Of a DNA stretch of 64,000 bases, positions 15,977 through 24,351 are shown piece after piece. How positions within the stretch are numbered: the stretch's first letter is position 1; every line of letters starts with the position of its first letter. This stretch comes from CAMLIZ01 sp036231905. GTDB lineage: Bacteria > Pseudomonadota > Gammaproteobacteria > Burkholderiales > Burkholderiaceae_C. The position numbers were made by a program, and so were the translations under genes. Where the stretch lies: NCBI RefSeq assembly GCF_036231905.1, contig NZ_JAZARE010000003.1:62001-126000 (forward strand), in the 5' to 3' direction. Below the pieces are notes generated by a model, which saw nothing but the letters and a program-made list of their open reading frames with translations, did no database searches and was not told where the DNA came from.

Positions 15977-17419
15977 CTAACCGTTGCGCGCCACCCACTC
16001 GATGACCGCATCGAGTGCCGGCGTGCCGCGCGCGGCCTGCGGGTGGTTCACCATCGCGGCCACTGCGTAGACGCGGCCGCTTTTGCCGACCACGTAACCC
16101 GCCAGCGCGCGCGTGTCGCTCAGGGTGCCGGTCTTGAGGTAGGCGCGGCCACTGGCCGTCCCCCGGCGCAGGCGGTTCACCAGGGTGCCGTCCACGCCCG
16201 CCACCGGCAAGGAGTCCACCAGGCTCTGCGTGCCGCCGTTGCGCCAGGCGTTGTGCAGCAGCTGCACCATCGCGCGCGGCTTGCCGCGTTCGTTGTGCGA
16301 CTGGCCCGAGCCGAGCTCGATCGTCACATCGTCGTCCTTCAGCCCCTCGTCCCGCAGCCAGCCCTGCAGGCGGCTGCGCGCCCGTGGCAGCGGGTCGCCG
16401 GTGCCGCTGCCGGCCAACGCCAGCAGCAGGCGCTGCGCACCCACATTGAGGCTGGGCTTGTTGATGTCACGCAGGCGGTCGGCCATGGAGGTGAAGAGCT
16501 GGCTCGACCAGCCGGCCGCAGCGGCGGGCGTGGGCTTGCGCGCTTCCACCACGCCACCGCGAACCCGCAGCCCCGCCTCGCGCCACAGCTGCGCCACCGT
16601 CGCCGCCGGGCTCACGGGCGCGGGCGGGAGGGCCGCGGCCACGCCGACAGGCAAGCCTTGCGGCAAGTTGAGCGTGGCCGCGTCGCGGCTGCCGCAGGTC
16701 TTGTCCCAGCGCCCACTCACCCACACCGCGGGTGTGGCGGTGCCCGCGCCCAGCGTGGTCTTCCAGCGCGCGTAGACGCTGCAGCCACCGCCCATGGCCA
16801 CGTCGTTGATCACCTGCACGCCCACGGCCGGCCGCAACGCGATGCTGGCGCGCGGGCCGGCCGCTGGGGCCACCTGCACCACCAGCCGGCCGCCGCCGCG
16901 CGGCGTTGGCTCCGCGCCACCGCCATCGGCCGCGCTGGCGAGCGACAGGCTGGGTGGGTCCTGCAGCAGCGCCACATGGTCCAGCACGATGCGGCCGGAC
17001 ACCTCGCTCAAGCCCTCGCTGCGCATCTGCGCGAACCATCGCCGCAGGTCGGCCGGTGTGAGGCCGGCCTCCGCGCCGCCAATCACCAGGTCGCCGGCCA
17101 GGCGCCCGCGCACCATCGGCCCGGTGGCAAAGGCGTGCGAGCGCCACTGGTGGTCGCTGCCCAGCAGGCGCAAGGCGGCCAGCGAGGTCACCACCTTGGC
17201 GGTGGATGCGAGCTGGAACGGCTGCTCGGCATTCAGCTCCGCGAGCGCGGCCGGCAGCTCCGAATCCACCGGCCGCACGTACAGCCCGAAGCTCTTGAGC
17301 GGCAGGCCGGAGGCCTTGAGCGCCGCACTCACCTGCGGCGGCAAGCCTCCGCCGGCGCAGGCTGGAACGGCCAGGGCCAGGGTGGCGCCGAGGCTGAGCA
17401 CGCGCAGCAGAAGTGACAT
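15977..17419 (-). CDS. dacB: D-alanyl-D-alanine carboxypeptidase/endopeptidase (PBP4 type)
   Basis: This 480-residue exported penicillin-binding protein of peptidase family S13 trims and opens peptidoglycan crosslinks in the periplasm. It has a signal peptide (about residues 1-23), the active-site STAK motif (S72-K75), a KPSLN segment in the SxN position, ELGSGQSHN and the KTG box (LKTGTLSDT). Length fits DacB. The SxN motif is SLN rather than the usual SDN, a mild deviation. ATG at 17419 is preferred over an in-frame TTG one codon upstream. Confidence 0.88.
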   Translation of the reverse strand: MSLLLRVLSLGATLALAVPACAGGGLPPQVSAALKASGLPLKSFGLYVRPVDSELPAALAELNAEQPFQLASTAKVVTSLAALRLLGSDHQWRSHAFATGPMVRGRLAGDLVIGGAEAGLTPADLRRWFAQMRSEGLSEVSGRIVLDHVALLQDPPSLSLASAADGGGAEPTPRGGGRLVVQVAPAAGPRASIALRPAVGVQVINDVAMGGGCSVYARWKTTLGAGTATPAVWVSGRWDKTCGSRDAATLNLPQGLPVGVAAALPPAPVSPAATVAQLWREAGLRVRGGVVEARKPTPAAAAGWSSQLFTSMADRLRDINKPSLNVGAQRLLLALAGSGTGDPLPRARSRLQGWLRDEGLKDDDVTIELGSGQSHNERGKPRAMVQLLHNAWRNGGTQSLVDSLPVAGVDGTLVNRLRRGTASGRAYLKTGTLSDTRALAGYVVGKSGRVYAVAAMVNHPQAARGTPALDAVIEWVARNG

Positions 17420-17547
17420 CAAAAAGGTCCGGCAAGTAGCGGCAACCCAGCCTTGCCATCAATCCGCGTGCCGTCCCGCGAACCGGGGGGTGCGGGTACC
17501 ACGCTTGCCGACTTGGCCACATGGCCATCGCATCAAGAGGATTCCCC

Positions 17548-18009
17548 ATGACCCAGCCCCGCACACCCGAGCAAGCCAGCGACCGGCTGGAGGCCAAGGC
17601 CGAGAAGCCCGAGGACAAGCTGCCCACTTACCAGGAGCTGCTGGACGGCGCGGTGGAGGACACCTTCCCGGCCAGCGATCCGGTGGCCACCAGCGTCGGC
17701 CGGCATGCCGCACAACCGGTGAGTACCGGCATGGACGACAAGGACTGGAAGCTGGAGCCGGCCAGTGCACGCCATGCCCGCAATGCGGAGGTGGTGGCCG
17801 AGTTCGAGGACGAGGCCGCGGCGCGCCAGGCGCAGGACCATGCGCTGGCCGACGACATGCCCACCGCGCGCCTGGAGCTGCCGTCGCAGAGCCAGCGCGA
17901 AGGCCCCGCCGCCACGGTCACCGTGGTGGCCTGCAACAACACCCAGCGCGAGCGCGCGGTGGAGATCGTGCGCGAGGCGGGCGCGGCCCACGTGGAAGTG
18001 AAACGCTGA
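17548..18009 (+). CDS. Hypothetical acidic protein with FPASDP motif
   Basis: This 153-residue soluble protein starts at ATG 17548 behind an AGAGGA ribosome site. The segment VEDTFPASDPVA is a motif seen in many small proteobacterial proteins of unknown function. The C-terminal third (ATVTVVACNN..AVEIVREAGAAHVEV) looks like a small alpha/beta ACT-like or glycine-zipper-regulatory fold, with an acidic helical stretch before it. No function can be assigned. A poor sigma-54-like match (8/11) lies at 17494-17508. Confidence 0.65.
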   Translation: MTQPRTPEQASDRLEAKAEKPEDKLPTYQELLDGAVEDTFPASDPVATSVGRHAAQPVSTGMDDKDWKLEPASARHARNAEVVAEFEDEAAARQAQDHALADDMPTARLELPSQSQREGPAATVTVVACNNTQRERAVEIVREAGAAHVEVKR

Positions 18010-18099
18010 AGGCGCGGCAGCGCCGCATCGGCTGAGGTCGCGTGGGCGCAGGCCGGCCGCTAAGATCGGCGGCCACCCCACGCCAAGGAGGACCTTCCG

Positions 18100-18456
18100 A
18101 TGCCCTACATGCTGCTCATCATGGAGCCCACCGGGCAGCGGCGCACCCGCAACGGGGCCGAAGGCCATGAGGTCTACGACCGCATGCTGCGCTTCGGCGC
18201 CGAACTGAAGTCGCGTGGCCAGCTGCTGGCGATGGAATCGCTCAAGATGGCCGAAGCCACCCGCGTGCAGGTGCGCCAGGGCGAACGCCGTTTTGTGGAC
18301 GGCCCGTTCTCCGAGGCCAAGGAGCTGGTTGGCGGCTTTTTCCTGGTGGACGTGCCCACCCGGGAGCAGGCGCTGGCGCTCGCCGCCGAATGCCCGGCGG
18401 CCGAATGGTGCACGGTGGAAGTGCGATCGCTGGGCCCCTGCTACGAAGACGCATAG
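18100..18456 (+). CDS. YciI-related DGPF-domain protein 1
   Basis: This 118-residue protein carries the DGPF signature (VDGPFSEAKELVGGFF) of the YCII-related family. The family has a dimeric ferredoxin-like fold, and a hydrolase-like role is suspected but not established. It is first in a same-strand set leading to an ECF42 sigma factor, a linkage known in many bacteria. An AGGAGG ribosome site precedes the ATG. Confidence 0.88.
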   Translation: MPYMLLIMEPTGQRRTRNGAEGHEVYDRMLRFGAELKSRGQLLAMESLKMAEATRVQVRQGERRFVDGPFSEAKELVGGFFLVDVPTREQALALAAECPAAEWCTVEVRSLGPCYEDA

Positions 18457-18547
18457 GTTTCGTGCGCCCGCATGTCGAATCAGGCGATCCTGGTTCGTCG
18501 TGGGATTGAGCGCCTGGACCAGGCGGCCTGAGCACCAAGGAGACCTC

Positions 18548-18964
18548 ATGCGATTCATGATCATCGTGAAGGCCACGGCCGCGAGCGAAGCCGAAACCTC
18601 GCCCGCGCCCGCCGACGACAAGCTGATGGCCGCCATGGCCGACTACCACGAAGCGCTGGCCAAGGCCGGCGTGCTGCTGGACGGCGCCGGCCTGCAGCCC
18701 AGCGCGAAGGGCTGGCGCATCCACTACTCCAAGGGCCAGCGCACGCTGGTGGACGGCCCCTTCGCCGAAACCAAGGAGCTGGTGGCCGGCTACACGCTGA
18801 TCCAGGTGAAGAGCCGCGAGGAAGCGCTGGAGTGGACGCGCCGCTTCCCGGCCCCCATGGGCGAGCTGGAAGACGGGCAGATCGAGGTGCGACAGTTGTA
18901 CGAGCTGGACGACTTTCCGCCCGGCGAGGCCACCGAGCGCTTCAAGACCATCGGCGTGCTCTGA
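18548..18964 (+). CDS. YciI-related DGPF-domain protein 2
   Basis: This 138-residue second member of the DGPF/YCII family contains VDGPFAETKELVAGY. Two unlike copies in tandem are common next to ECF42 sigma factors. It starts at ATG 18548 behind AAGGAG. It is probably a small cytoplasmic enzyme or binding protein whose expression depends on the linked sigma factor; its substrate is unknown. Confidence 0.88.
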   Translation: MRFMIIVKATAASEAETSPAPADDKLMAAMADYHEALAKAGVLLDGAGLQPSAKGWRIHYSKGQRTLVDGPFAETKELVAGYTLIQVKSREEALEWTRRFPAPMGELEDGQIEVRQLYELDDFPPGEATERFKTIGVL

Positions 18965-19003
18965 AGGCAGCGCCGGCTCCCCGACTGAAAAAGGACACCC
19001 ACC

Positions 19004-19411
19004 ATGGCCCAACAGATCTTCGTCAACCTGCCGGTCAAGAACCTGCCGCGCAGCATGGAGTTCTTCAGGCAGCTCGGTTTCGAGTTCAATCCGCAGTTCA
19101 CCAACGACCAGGGCGCCTGCATGGTGATCAGCGACACCATCTACGCGATGCTGTTGACCGAGCCCTTCTTCCAGACCTTCACCAAGAAGCCGGTGGCCGA
19201 CGCCACCAAGGGCACCGAAGTCATCGTGTGCCTGTCCTGCGACAGCCGCGAGAAGGTGGACCAGCTGGTGAGCAAGGCGCGCGCGGCTGGCGGCACGGTA
19301 CCCAACCAGCCGCAGGACCACGGCTTCATGTACGGCCATGGATTCGAGGACCTGGATGGCCACGTGTGGGAGCTCGTCCATATGTCGAGCACCGATGGCG
19401 GCAAGGGCTGA
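19004..19411 (+). CDS. VOC (glyoxalase/bleomycin-resistance fold) protein
   Basis: This 135-residue protein has the paired beta-alpha-beta repeats of the vicinal oxygen chelate superfamily. It starts IFVNLPVKNLPRSMEFFRQLGF and ends with a DLDGHVWELVHM metal-ligand segment. It sits between the DGPF genes and the ECF42 sigma factor, and VOC proteins are frequent members of such modules. The reaction is unknown. Confidence 0.88.
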   Translation: MAQQIFVNLPVKNLPRSMEFFRQLGFEFNPQFTNDQGACMVISDTIYAMLLTEPFFQTFTKKPVADATKGTEVIVCLSCDSREKVDQLVSKARAAGGTVPNQPQDHGFMYGHGFEDLDGHVWELVHMSSTDGGKG

Positions 19412-19430
19412 CGATCCAAAGCCTTTGCCC

Positions 19431-20702
19431 ATGAGCGGAGCCACCCATGCCGCGATCGACGCCGTCTGGCGCATCGAGTCGGCCAAGATCATCGCCGGCG
19501 TGGCGCGGCTCACGCGCGACATCGGCCTGGCCGAGGAGCTGGCGCAGGATGCGCTGGTGGCCGCGCTGGAGCACTGGCCGCGCACCGGCGTGCCGGACAA
19601 CCCGGGGGCCTGGCTGATGACCACCGCCAAGCACCGGGCGCTGGACCAGCTGCGGCGGCACAAGCTGCAGGCCGAGAAGCATGAGCAGATCGGCCATGAG
19701 CTGGAGGCGCAGGAGGCGCTGGTGGTGCCCGACTTCGTGGACGCGCTGGACGCCGCGCGCAACGATGAGATCGGCGACGACCTGCTGCGGCTGATCTTCA
19801 CCGCCTGCCATCCGGTGCTGTCCACCGAGGCCCGCGTGGCGCTCACGCTGCGCCTGCTGGGCGGGCTCACCACCGCCGAGATCTCTCGCGCCTTCCTGGT
19901 GCCCGAGCCCACCATCGCGCAGCGCATCGTGCGCGCCAAGAAGACGCTGGCCGCCGCCCGCGTGCCCTACGAGCTGCCGCGCGGCGAGGCGATCGCGCCT
20001 CGCCTGGCCTCGGTGCTGGAAGTGATCTACCTGATCTTCAACGAGGGCTACACCGCCACCGCGGGCGAGGACTGGATGCGCCCTGCCCTGTGCGGCGAGG
20101 CCCAGCGCCTGGGCCGCATCCTGGCCGAGCTGGCGCCCCAGGAGCCGGAGGTGCATGGCCTGGTCGCCCTGATGGAGCTGCAGGCCTCGCGCGCCGGTAC
20201 CCGGGTGGACGCACAGGGCCGCCCGGTGCTGCTGCTGGACCAGAACCGGGCGCGCTGGGACCAGCTGCTCATCCGCCGGGGCCTGGCCGCGCTGGAGCGT
20301 GCCGAGGCGCTGGGCGGCGCGATGGGGCCGTATGCGCTGCAGGGTGCGATCGCGGCCTGCCATGCGCGGGCGCGCACGCCGGAAGCCACCGACTGGGAAC
20401 GCATCGCCGCGCTGTACGACGCGCTGGCGCAGGTGGCACCCTCGCCGGTGGTGGAGCTCAACCGCGCGGTCGCGGTGGCCATGGCCTTCGGCCCGGCCAG
20501 CGGGCTGGAGATCGTGGATGCGCTGTGCGCCGAGCCCACCCTCAAGCATTACCACTGGCTGCCCAGCGTGCGCGCCGACCTGCTGGCCAAGCTGGGCCGC
20601 CATGCCGAAGCGCGCGCCGAATTCGAGCGTGCGGCCGGGCTGGCACGCAATGCGCGCGAGCGCGAGCTGCTGCTGGAGCGCGCCCGCGCACTGGGCCACT
20701 AA
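19431..20702 (+). CDS. ECF42-type sigma factor with C-terminal TPR-like extension
   Basis: This 423-residue protein begins with sigma-70 region 2 (VWRIESAKIIAGVARLTRD, LAEELAQDALVAALEHWP) and region 4 (LTLRLLGGLTTAEISRAFL). It then continues for about 230 residues of a helical extension containing FNEGYTAT and LNRAVAVAMA. This is the layout of the ECF42 group, which lacks an anti-sigma gene and is linked to DGPF proteins, exactly as here. It probably directs RNA polymerase to the promoter of its own module. The inducing signal is unknown, and the extension is thought to control activity. Confidence 0.92.
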   Translation: MSGATHAAIDAVWRIESAKIIAGVARLTRDIGLAEELAQDALVAALEHWPRTGVPDNPGAWLMTTAKHRALDQLRRHKLQAEKHEQIGHELEAQEALVVPDFVDALDAARNDEIGDDLLRLIFTACHPVLSTEARVALTLRLLGGLTTAEISRAFLVPEPTIAQRIVRAKKTLAAARVPYELPRGEAIAPRLASVLEVIYLIFNEGYTATAGEDWMRPALCGEAQRLGRILAELAPQEPEVHGLVALMELQASRAGTRVDAQGRPVLLLDQNRARWDQLLIRRGLAALERAEALGGAMGPYALQGAIAACHARARTPEATDWERIAALYDALAQVAPSPVVELNRAVAVAMAFGPASGLEIVDALCAEPTLKHYHWLPSVRADLLAKLGRHAEARAEFERAAGLARNARERELLLERARALGH

Positions 20703-20708
20703 GGCCCG

Positions 20709-21611
20709 TCAACCCGCCTCGCGGGCGCCCGGCTCCATCAGCTTCACCAGCGTGTGCAAGACCCGGTTGGCCGGCGTGGGAACACCCAGCGCCTGGCCCT
20801 TGCGCAGCACCAGTCCGTTGAGGTGGTCGATCTCGCTGGGCCGACCACGCGCCAGGTCCTGCGCGGTGGATGACAGCTGCGTCGGCATGGTGTGGGCGAT
20901 GCGCTCCACCGCCGCCCACACGTCGCCCGGTACGTCCACGCCCGACGCGCGAGCCACCGCCAGGCACTCGGCCACCACGTCGCGCATCACAGCCTCCACG
21001 CCCACGCCCTGCACCAGCCGGCCATAGGGCAGCTGCGTGATCGCCGACAGCGCGTTGTAGGCGCAGTTCAGGATGAGCTTGGCCCACAGCGCACCCGCCA
21101 CATTGCCGGATACCTGCAGTGGTACGCCGGCCGCGCCAAAGGTGGCCACCAGCTCGTCGCTGCGCGCCGACGGCCCGATCACCAGCTCGCCGCGCCCATG
21201 GTGCTTCACATGGCCCGGCCCCGCCATCTCGGTGGCCACATACACCACCGCCGGCAGCACCGGCCGCCCCAGCACCGCCTGCAGGCGCTCGGCGTTGTCC
21301 ACGCCGTTCTGCAGGCTGAGCACCAGGGCGTCCGGCGCGAGGTGGGGTTGGATTTCGAGGCCGGCGGTTTCGGTGTCGGTGGACTTCACGCAGAACAGCA
21401 CCAGCTCAGCGCCGCTCACGCCGCGGGCATCCGTGCTCGCCTGCATGGTCACGTGCTCGTCAAAGGTCTGCGTGTCCAGCCGCAGGCCGTGCTGCCGGAT
21501 CGCCTCCACATGCGCCTGCCGGCCCACCACGCAGACCTCATGCCCCGCTCGCGCCAGCATGCCGCCGTAGTAGCAGCCCACCGCGCCTGCGCCCATCACC
21601 GCAACATTCAT
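20709..21611 (-). CDS. panE: 2-dehydropantoate 2-reductase family protein
   Basis: This 300-residue protein has an N-terminal Rossmann NADPH site (VMGAGAVGCYYGG), the helix LFCVKSTDTE and a C-terminal helical domain with the ALWAKLILNCAYNALSAI signature. The family reduces 2-dehydropantoate to pantoate in coenzyme A synthesis. Genomes often carry several paralogues, and this one sits in a non-pantothenate context, so the true substrate may differ. The start ATG overlaps the stop of the serine hydrolase gene by one base (TGATG), implying coupling. Confidence 0.85.
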   Translation of the reverse strand: MNVAVMGAGAVGCYYGGMLARAGHEVCVVGRQAHVEAIRQHGLRLDTQTFDEHVTMQASTDARGVSGAELVLFCVKSTDTETAGLEIQPHLAPDALVLSLQNGVDNAERLQAVLGRPVLPAVVYVATEMAGPGHVKHHGRGELVIGPSARSDELVATFGAAGVPLQVSGNVAGALWAKLILNCAYNALSAITQLPYGRLVQGVGVEAVMRDVVAECLAVARASGVDVPGDVWAAVERIAHTMPTQLSSTAQDLARGRPSEIDHLNGLVLRKGQALGVPTPANRVLHTLVKLMEPGAREAG

Positions 21612-22723
21612 CACCGATCCCCCTGCGCTGCCAGCTGCACTGCCCGCGCCACCAGTGCCATGACGGCGTTGTTGTGCGCCATCAATTCGGAGGCCGGCGG
21701 CGCCGACGCCATGGTGACGACCGCCAAACGCAGGCGGGGCACCATCAATGCGTACTGCGCCCCGTGGCCCCAGGCCCAGGCCACCGCTTCGCCATGCAGC
21801 CGACCGGTGAACCAGAGGTACCCGTAGCCAATGTCGGTCACCGGCTCCACGCGCCAGCCGGCCGGTCCGTGCGATGCCGTGCTCTGCGCCACCCAGGGCG
21901 CCGGCACCACCTGGCGGCCACGCCAGCGCCCGCCGTCGAGCGTCATCCACGCCAGCTTCAGCAGGTCGCGCGGTCGCAACGAGACGCCGCCATAGGCGAG
22001 GGGCAAGTCCGCGCGATCCCGGCGCCAGCCGAAGTGCGTAATCCCCAGCGGCGCGAACAGGTCCCGGCGGGCCAGGTCCGCAAGGTCGCTGCCTTCAACG
22101 CGCGCGAGGATCGGCGAGAGCAGGGAAATCGCAGCGTCGTTGTAGGTCCACCGGCCCGCACCTTGGGCGTCCGCCGGCAAGGCCAGGGCATAGCGCACCG
22201 GGTCGCTCGCCTGCTCCAGCTCGCGCATCTGCCGGCTCCAGTCGTAGGCCACCGCGCTGCGGCCGGTCAGCAGCTGGCGCAGGCTGGCCCGCGCGGCAGC
22301 GGACGGCTGGTCGGCGCCCGGCTGCGACAGCAGCTCGCCCACGGTGGCGTCCAGGCCGGGCAATGTTCCGCGCTCCAAGGCCTGGCCCACGAGGAGCGAG
22401 CACAGGCTCTTGGTGCAGGAATGGATGGGCTGCAGCTCGTTGGCGCCCGTCCTGTCGTAGTAACGCTCGCCCACGAGCACACCATCGCGCGCGACCAACA
22501 GGCTGCGCATGCCGCGCACTGCGGCCGCGTCCGACAGCAGCTGTTCCAGCGCAACGGCGTCCAGACCGTGGGCCTGGGGCGGCTCGACGCCCCACTCGGT
22601 GCTCTGTGCGTCCTCCAGTCTTGCCGACGCAGGAGCGGACGGGCCTGCCAACGCCCCGCGCAGCGCGACCGCCCCCGCGGCTGCGGCCGCGGTTCCAAGC
22701 ACGATGTGTCGCCTCGTTGCCAT
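21611..22723 (-). CDS. Exported serine hydrolase, class C beta-lactamase family
   Basis: This 370-residue serine beta-lactamase-fold hydrolase has SxxK motif SCTK (S102-K105), a YND motif in WTYNDAAI and a WGHGAQY segment in the KTG position. The N-terminus MATRRHIVLG followed by an Ala-rich hydrophobic stretch looks like a twin-arginine signal, so export folded to the periplasm is likely. Relatives include esterases and D-amino peptidases, and nothing here proves beta-lactam hydrolysis. It is coupled to the PanE-like gene. Confidence 0.82.
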   Translation of the reverse strand: MATRRHIVLGTAAAAAGAVALRGALAGPSAPASARLEDAQSTEWGVEPPQAHGLDAVALEQLLSDAAAVRGMRSLLVARDGVLVGERYYDRTGANELQPIHSCTKSLCSLLVGQALERGTLPGLDATVGELLSQPGADQPSAAARASLRQLLTGRSAVAYDWSRQMRELEQASDPVRYALALPADAQGAGRWTYNDAAISLLSPILARVEGSDLADLARRDLFAPLGITHFGWRRDRADLPLAYGGVSLRPRDLLKLAWMTLDGGRWRGRQVVPAPWVAQSTASHGPAGWRVEPVTDIGYGYLWFTGRLHGEAVAWAWGHGAQYALMVPRLRLAVVTMASAPPASELMAHNNAVMALVARAVQLAAQGDR

Positions 22724-22850
22724 CAATCCTCCGCTATTGCGTCCTGCCCCATTCAAGCATGTCGGCTGTCGATTTGGCATCTCCAGCTTCGTCGTTGCGA
22801 TGAGGACGCCAGAACCCTCGCCTCGCAGCCACCAACCACAGGAGTGCACC

Positions 22851-23387
22851 ATGCTCAAGACCCTTGCCCTTGCCCTCGCCCTCGCCGCCGCCCTCGCCTT
22901 CCTGCTCATCGTGGCAGCCGCCAGGCCGGACACCTTCGAAGTGCAGCGCAGCGCCAGCATCCAGGCCCCGCCGGACACGGTGTTCGGGCTCATCAACGAC
23001 CTGCGCGCCTTCAGCACCTGGTCGCCGTATGAGAAAAAGGATCCGGCCATGAAGAAGCACTACAGCGGCCCGGTCGCCGGCCGCGGGGCAGCGCAGGCCT
23101 GGGAAGGCAACCGCGAGGTTGGCAAGGGCCGGCTCGAGATCACCGACGTGGCCGCACCGTCGCGTGTGACGATGGAGCTGCACATGATCGAGCCGCTGGA
23201 AGGCCGCAACACCGTGGTCTTCACCCTGCAGCCGCACGCCGGCGCGACGCATGTCACCTGGTCGATGCACGGCCCCGCGCCCTACATCTCCAAGCTGATG
23301 GGCATGTTCTTCGACATGGACAGCATGATCGGGCGCGACTTCGAGGCCGGCCTGGCCGAGCTCAAGCGCGTGGCCGAAGCCCGCTGA
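22851..23387 (+). CDS. SRPBCC (START/polyketide cyclase fold) protein, membrane-anchored
   Basis: This 178-residue protein has an N-terminal hydrophobic segment (about residues 3-24) followed by a lipid-binding SRPBCC fold: VQRSASIQAPPDTVFGLINDLRAFSTWSPY, then beta strands ending THVTWSMHG. The family binds hydrophobic ligands, and this one is probably tethered on the periplasmic face. AGGAG precedes ATG 22851. It is divergent from the serine hydrolase gene across 127 bases that hold no obvious motif. Confidence 0.83.
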   Translation: MLKTLALALALAAALAFLLIVAAARPDTFEVQRSASIQAPPDTVFGLINDLRAFSTWSPYEKKDPAMKKHYSGPVAGRGAAQAWEGNREVGKGRLEITDVAAPSRVTMELHMIEPLEGRNTVVFTLQPHAGATHVTWSMHGPAPYISKLMGMFFDMDSMIGRDFEAGLAELKRVAEAR

Positions 23388-23422
23388 GCGCTACGATGGC
23401 AAGCTGTTTGAATCGCCCTGCC

Positions 23423-23638
23423 ATGCCCGAGCCTTCCATCGACGACGACCCGCCACCCAAGGAGCCCGTGCGGCCCGACGACGACGCCTGTTGCGGCAAC
23501 GGTTGCGACCCTTGCGTGTTCGATTTCTACGAGCAGGAACGGCAGCAGTACTTTGCCCAGATGCGCGCCTGGTGCGCGCGCCGTGCTGCGGCCCAGGCCG
23601 ACGCGCCGGCGCCGGGCAACGCGGCCTCCGCCGGTTGA
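23423..23638 (+). CDS. Oxidoreductase-like (OXLD1-type) small Cys protein
   Basis: This 71-residue protein contains the motif DDACCGNGCDPCVFDFYEQE, the signature of the 'oxidoreductase-like' N-terminal domain family, including mitochondrial OXLD1. The four cysteines probably bind a metal or form disulfides, but biochemical function is unknown. Start choice is uncertain: an in-frame ATG at 23396 is also possible and neither has a clear ribosome site. The next gene begins 23 bases after the stop. Confidence 0.78.
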   Translation: MPEPSIDDDPPPKEPVRPDDDACCGNGCDPCVFDFYEQERQQYFAQMRAWCARRAAAQADAPAPGNAASAG

Positions 23639-23660
23639 ACCGCGCTGCCCGGCGCACGCC

Positions 23661-23999
23661 ATGCCCACCCGCCGCGCCGCGCGCCACCGGCACCATGTGT
23701 ACGTGGTAGCCCTCGATGACCGGGTGTGGAACGAGCCGAGCTTCCGCAAGGCCAACCCGGAGTACCGGCATGAAAAGCCGCTGGTCTACGTGGGCATGAC
23801 CGGCCTGGACCCGGACCTGCGCTTCGACCGCCACAAGGCCGGCATCCAGGCCAACCGCTTCGTGCTGGCCTATGGCGTGCGCCTGATGCCGGAGCTGTAC
23901 GCCGTGTACAACCCGATGCCGTACGAGGCCGCACGCGAGATGGAGGTGGAGCTGGCCATCGGCCTGCGCGAGGCCGGCTACGCGGTCTGGCAGGCCTGA
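23661..23999 (+). CDS. Small protein resembling a GIY-YIG domain
   Basis: This 112-residue protein shows the order of elements of a GIY-YIG nuclease: a strand HHVYVVAL, then LVYVGMTGLDPDLRFDRHKAG, with the YVGMT segment in the YIG position, a downstream Arg and His, and EVELAIGLREAGYAVW with a Glu. The first GIY strand is degenerate (YVV). It could be a stand-alone nuclease-like protein or an inactive relative. It probably forms an operon with the oxidoreductase-like gene. Confidence 0.6.
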   Translation: MPTRRAARHRHHVYVVALDDRVWNEPSFRKANPEYRHEKPLVYVGMTGLDPDLRFDRHKAGIQANRFVLAYGVRLMPELYAVYNPMPYEAAREMEVELAIGLREAGYAVWQA

Positions 24000-24015
24000 A
24001 CGGCGGCTCGGGCTT

Positions 24016-24279
24016 TCAGCGTTGCGGCGGCTGGCCCAGCGCCTCCAGCATCAAGGCCAGCTCCATCGTGATGGTGGCGTCCACCGCGGGCTGGTCGATG
24101 CCGGCGGAAAAGGCTTCCATCACCTGGGCCGCATCGGCGCGCAGCTGGTCCGCGAGTGTGGCCGCCTCCGGCGCTGGCACCAGCGCCAGCAGGCGTCGCA
24201 GAGCGCATTCCTGCATCGCCTGCTTCACGGCGGTCTGTTGCATCAGCTTGGCCAGGCTCTTCAGCACGTCGGGGGTCAT
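24016..24279 (-). CDS. Hypothetical helical protein (87 aa)
   Basis: This 87-residue protein has no recognisable domain. It is all-helical in appearance (LKSLAKLMQQTAVKQAMQEC, then LADQLRADAAQVMEAF) and soluble. It is convergent with the GIY-YIG-like gene and divergent from the sugar dehydrogenase gene. Conservation could not be checked, so its reality rests on length, codon use and fit between neighbours. Confidence 0.5.
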   Translation of the reverse strand: MTPDVLKSLAKLMQQTAVKQAMQECALRRLLALVPAPEAATLADQLRADAAQVMEAFSAGIDQPAVDATITMELALMLEALGQPPQR

Positions 24280-24306
24280 GCAGGCACCTTACCATCCCGC
24301 GCCGCG

Positions 24307-24321
24307 TGGCACCCGGCTTGC
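24307..24321 (+). promoter_or_regulatory. Sigma-54-like promoter (10/11), sugar dehydrogenase gene
   Basis: TGGCACCCGGCTTGC matches TGGCACG-N4-TTGC at 10 of 11 positions with correct GG-N10-GC spacing. The implied start is about 19 bases before ATG 24352, leaving room for the AAGGAG ribosome site. It is one of the three best matches in the window. Confidence 0.5.
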
Positions 24322-24351
24322 CGCGCAGACCGCGCTGCCAAGGAGATCGCG

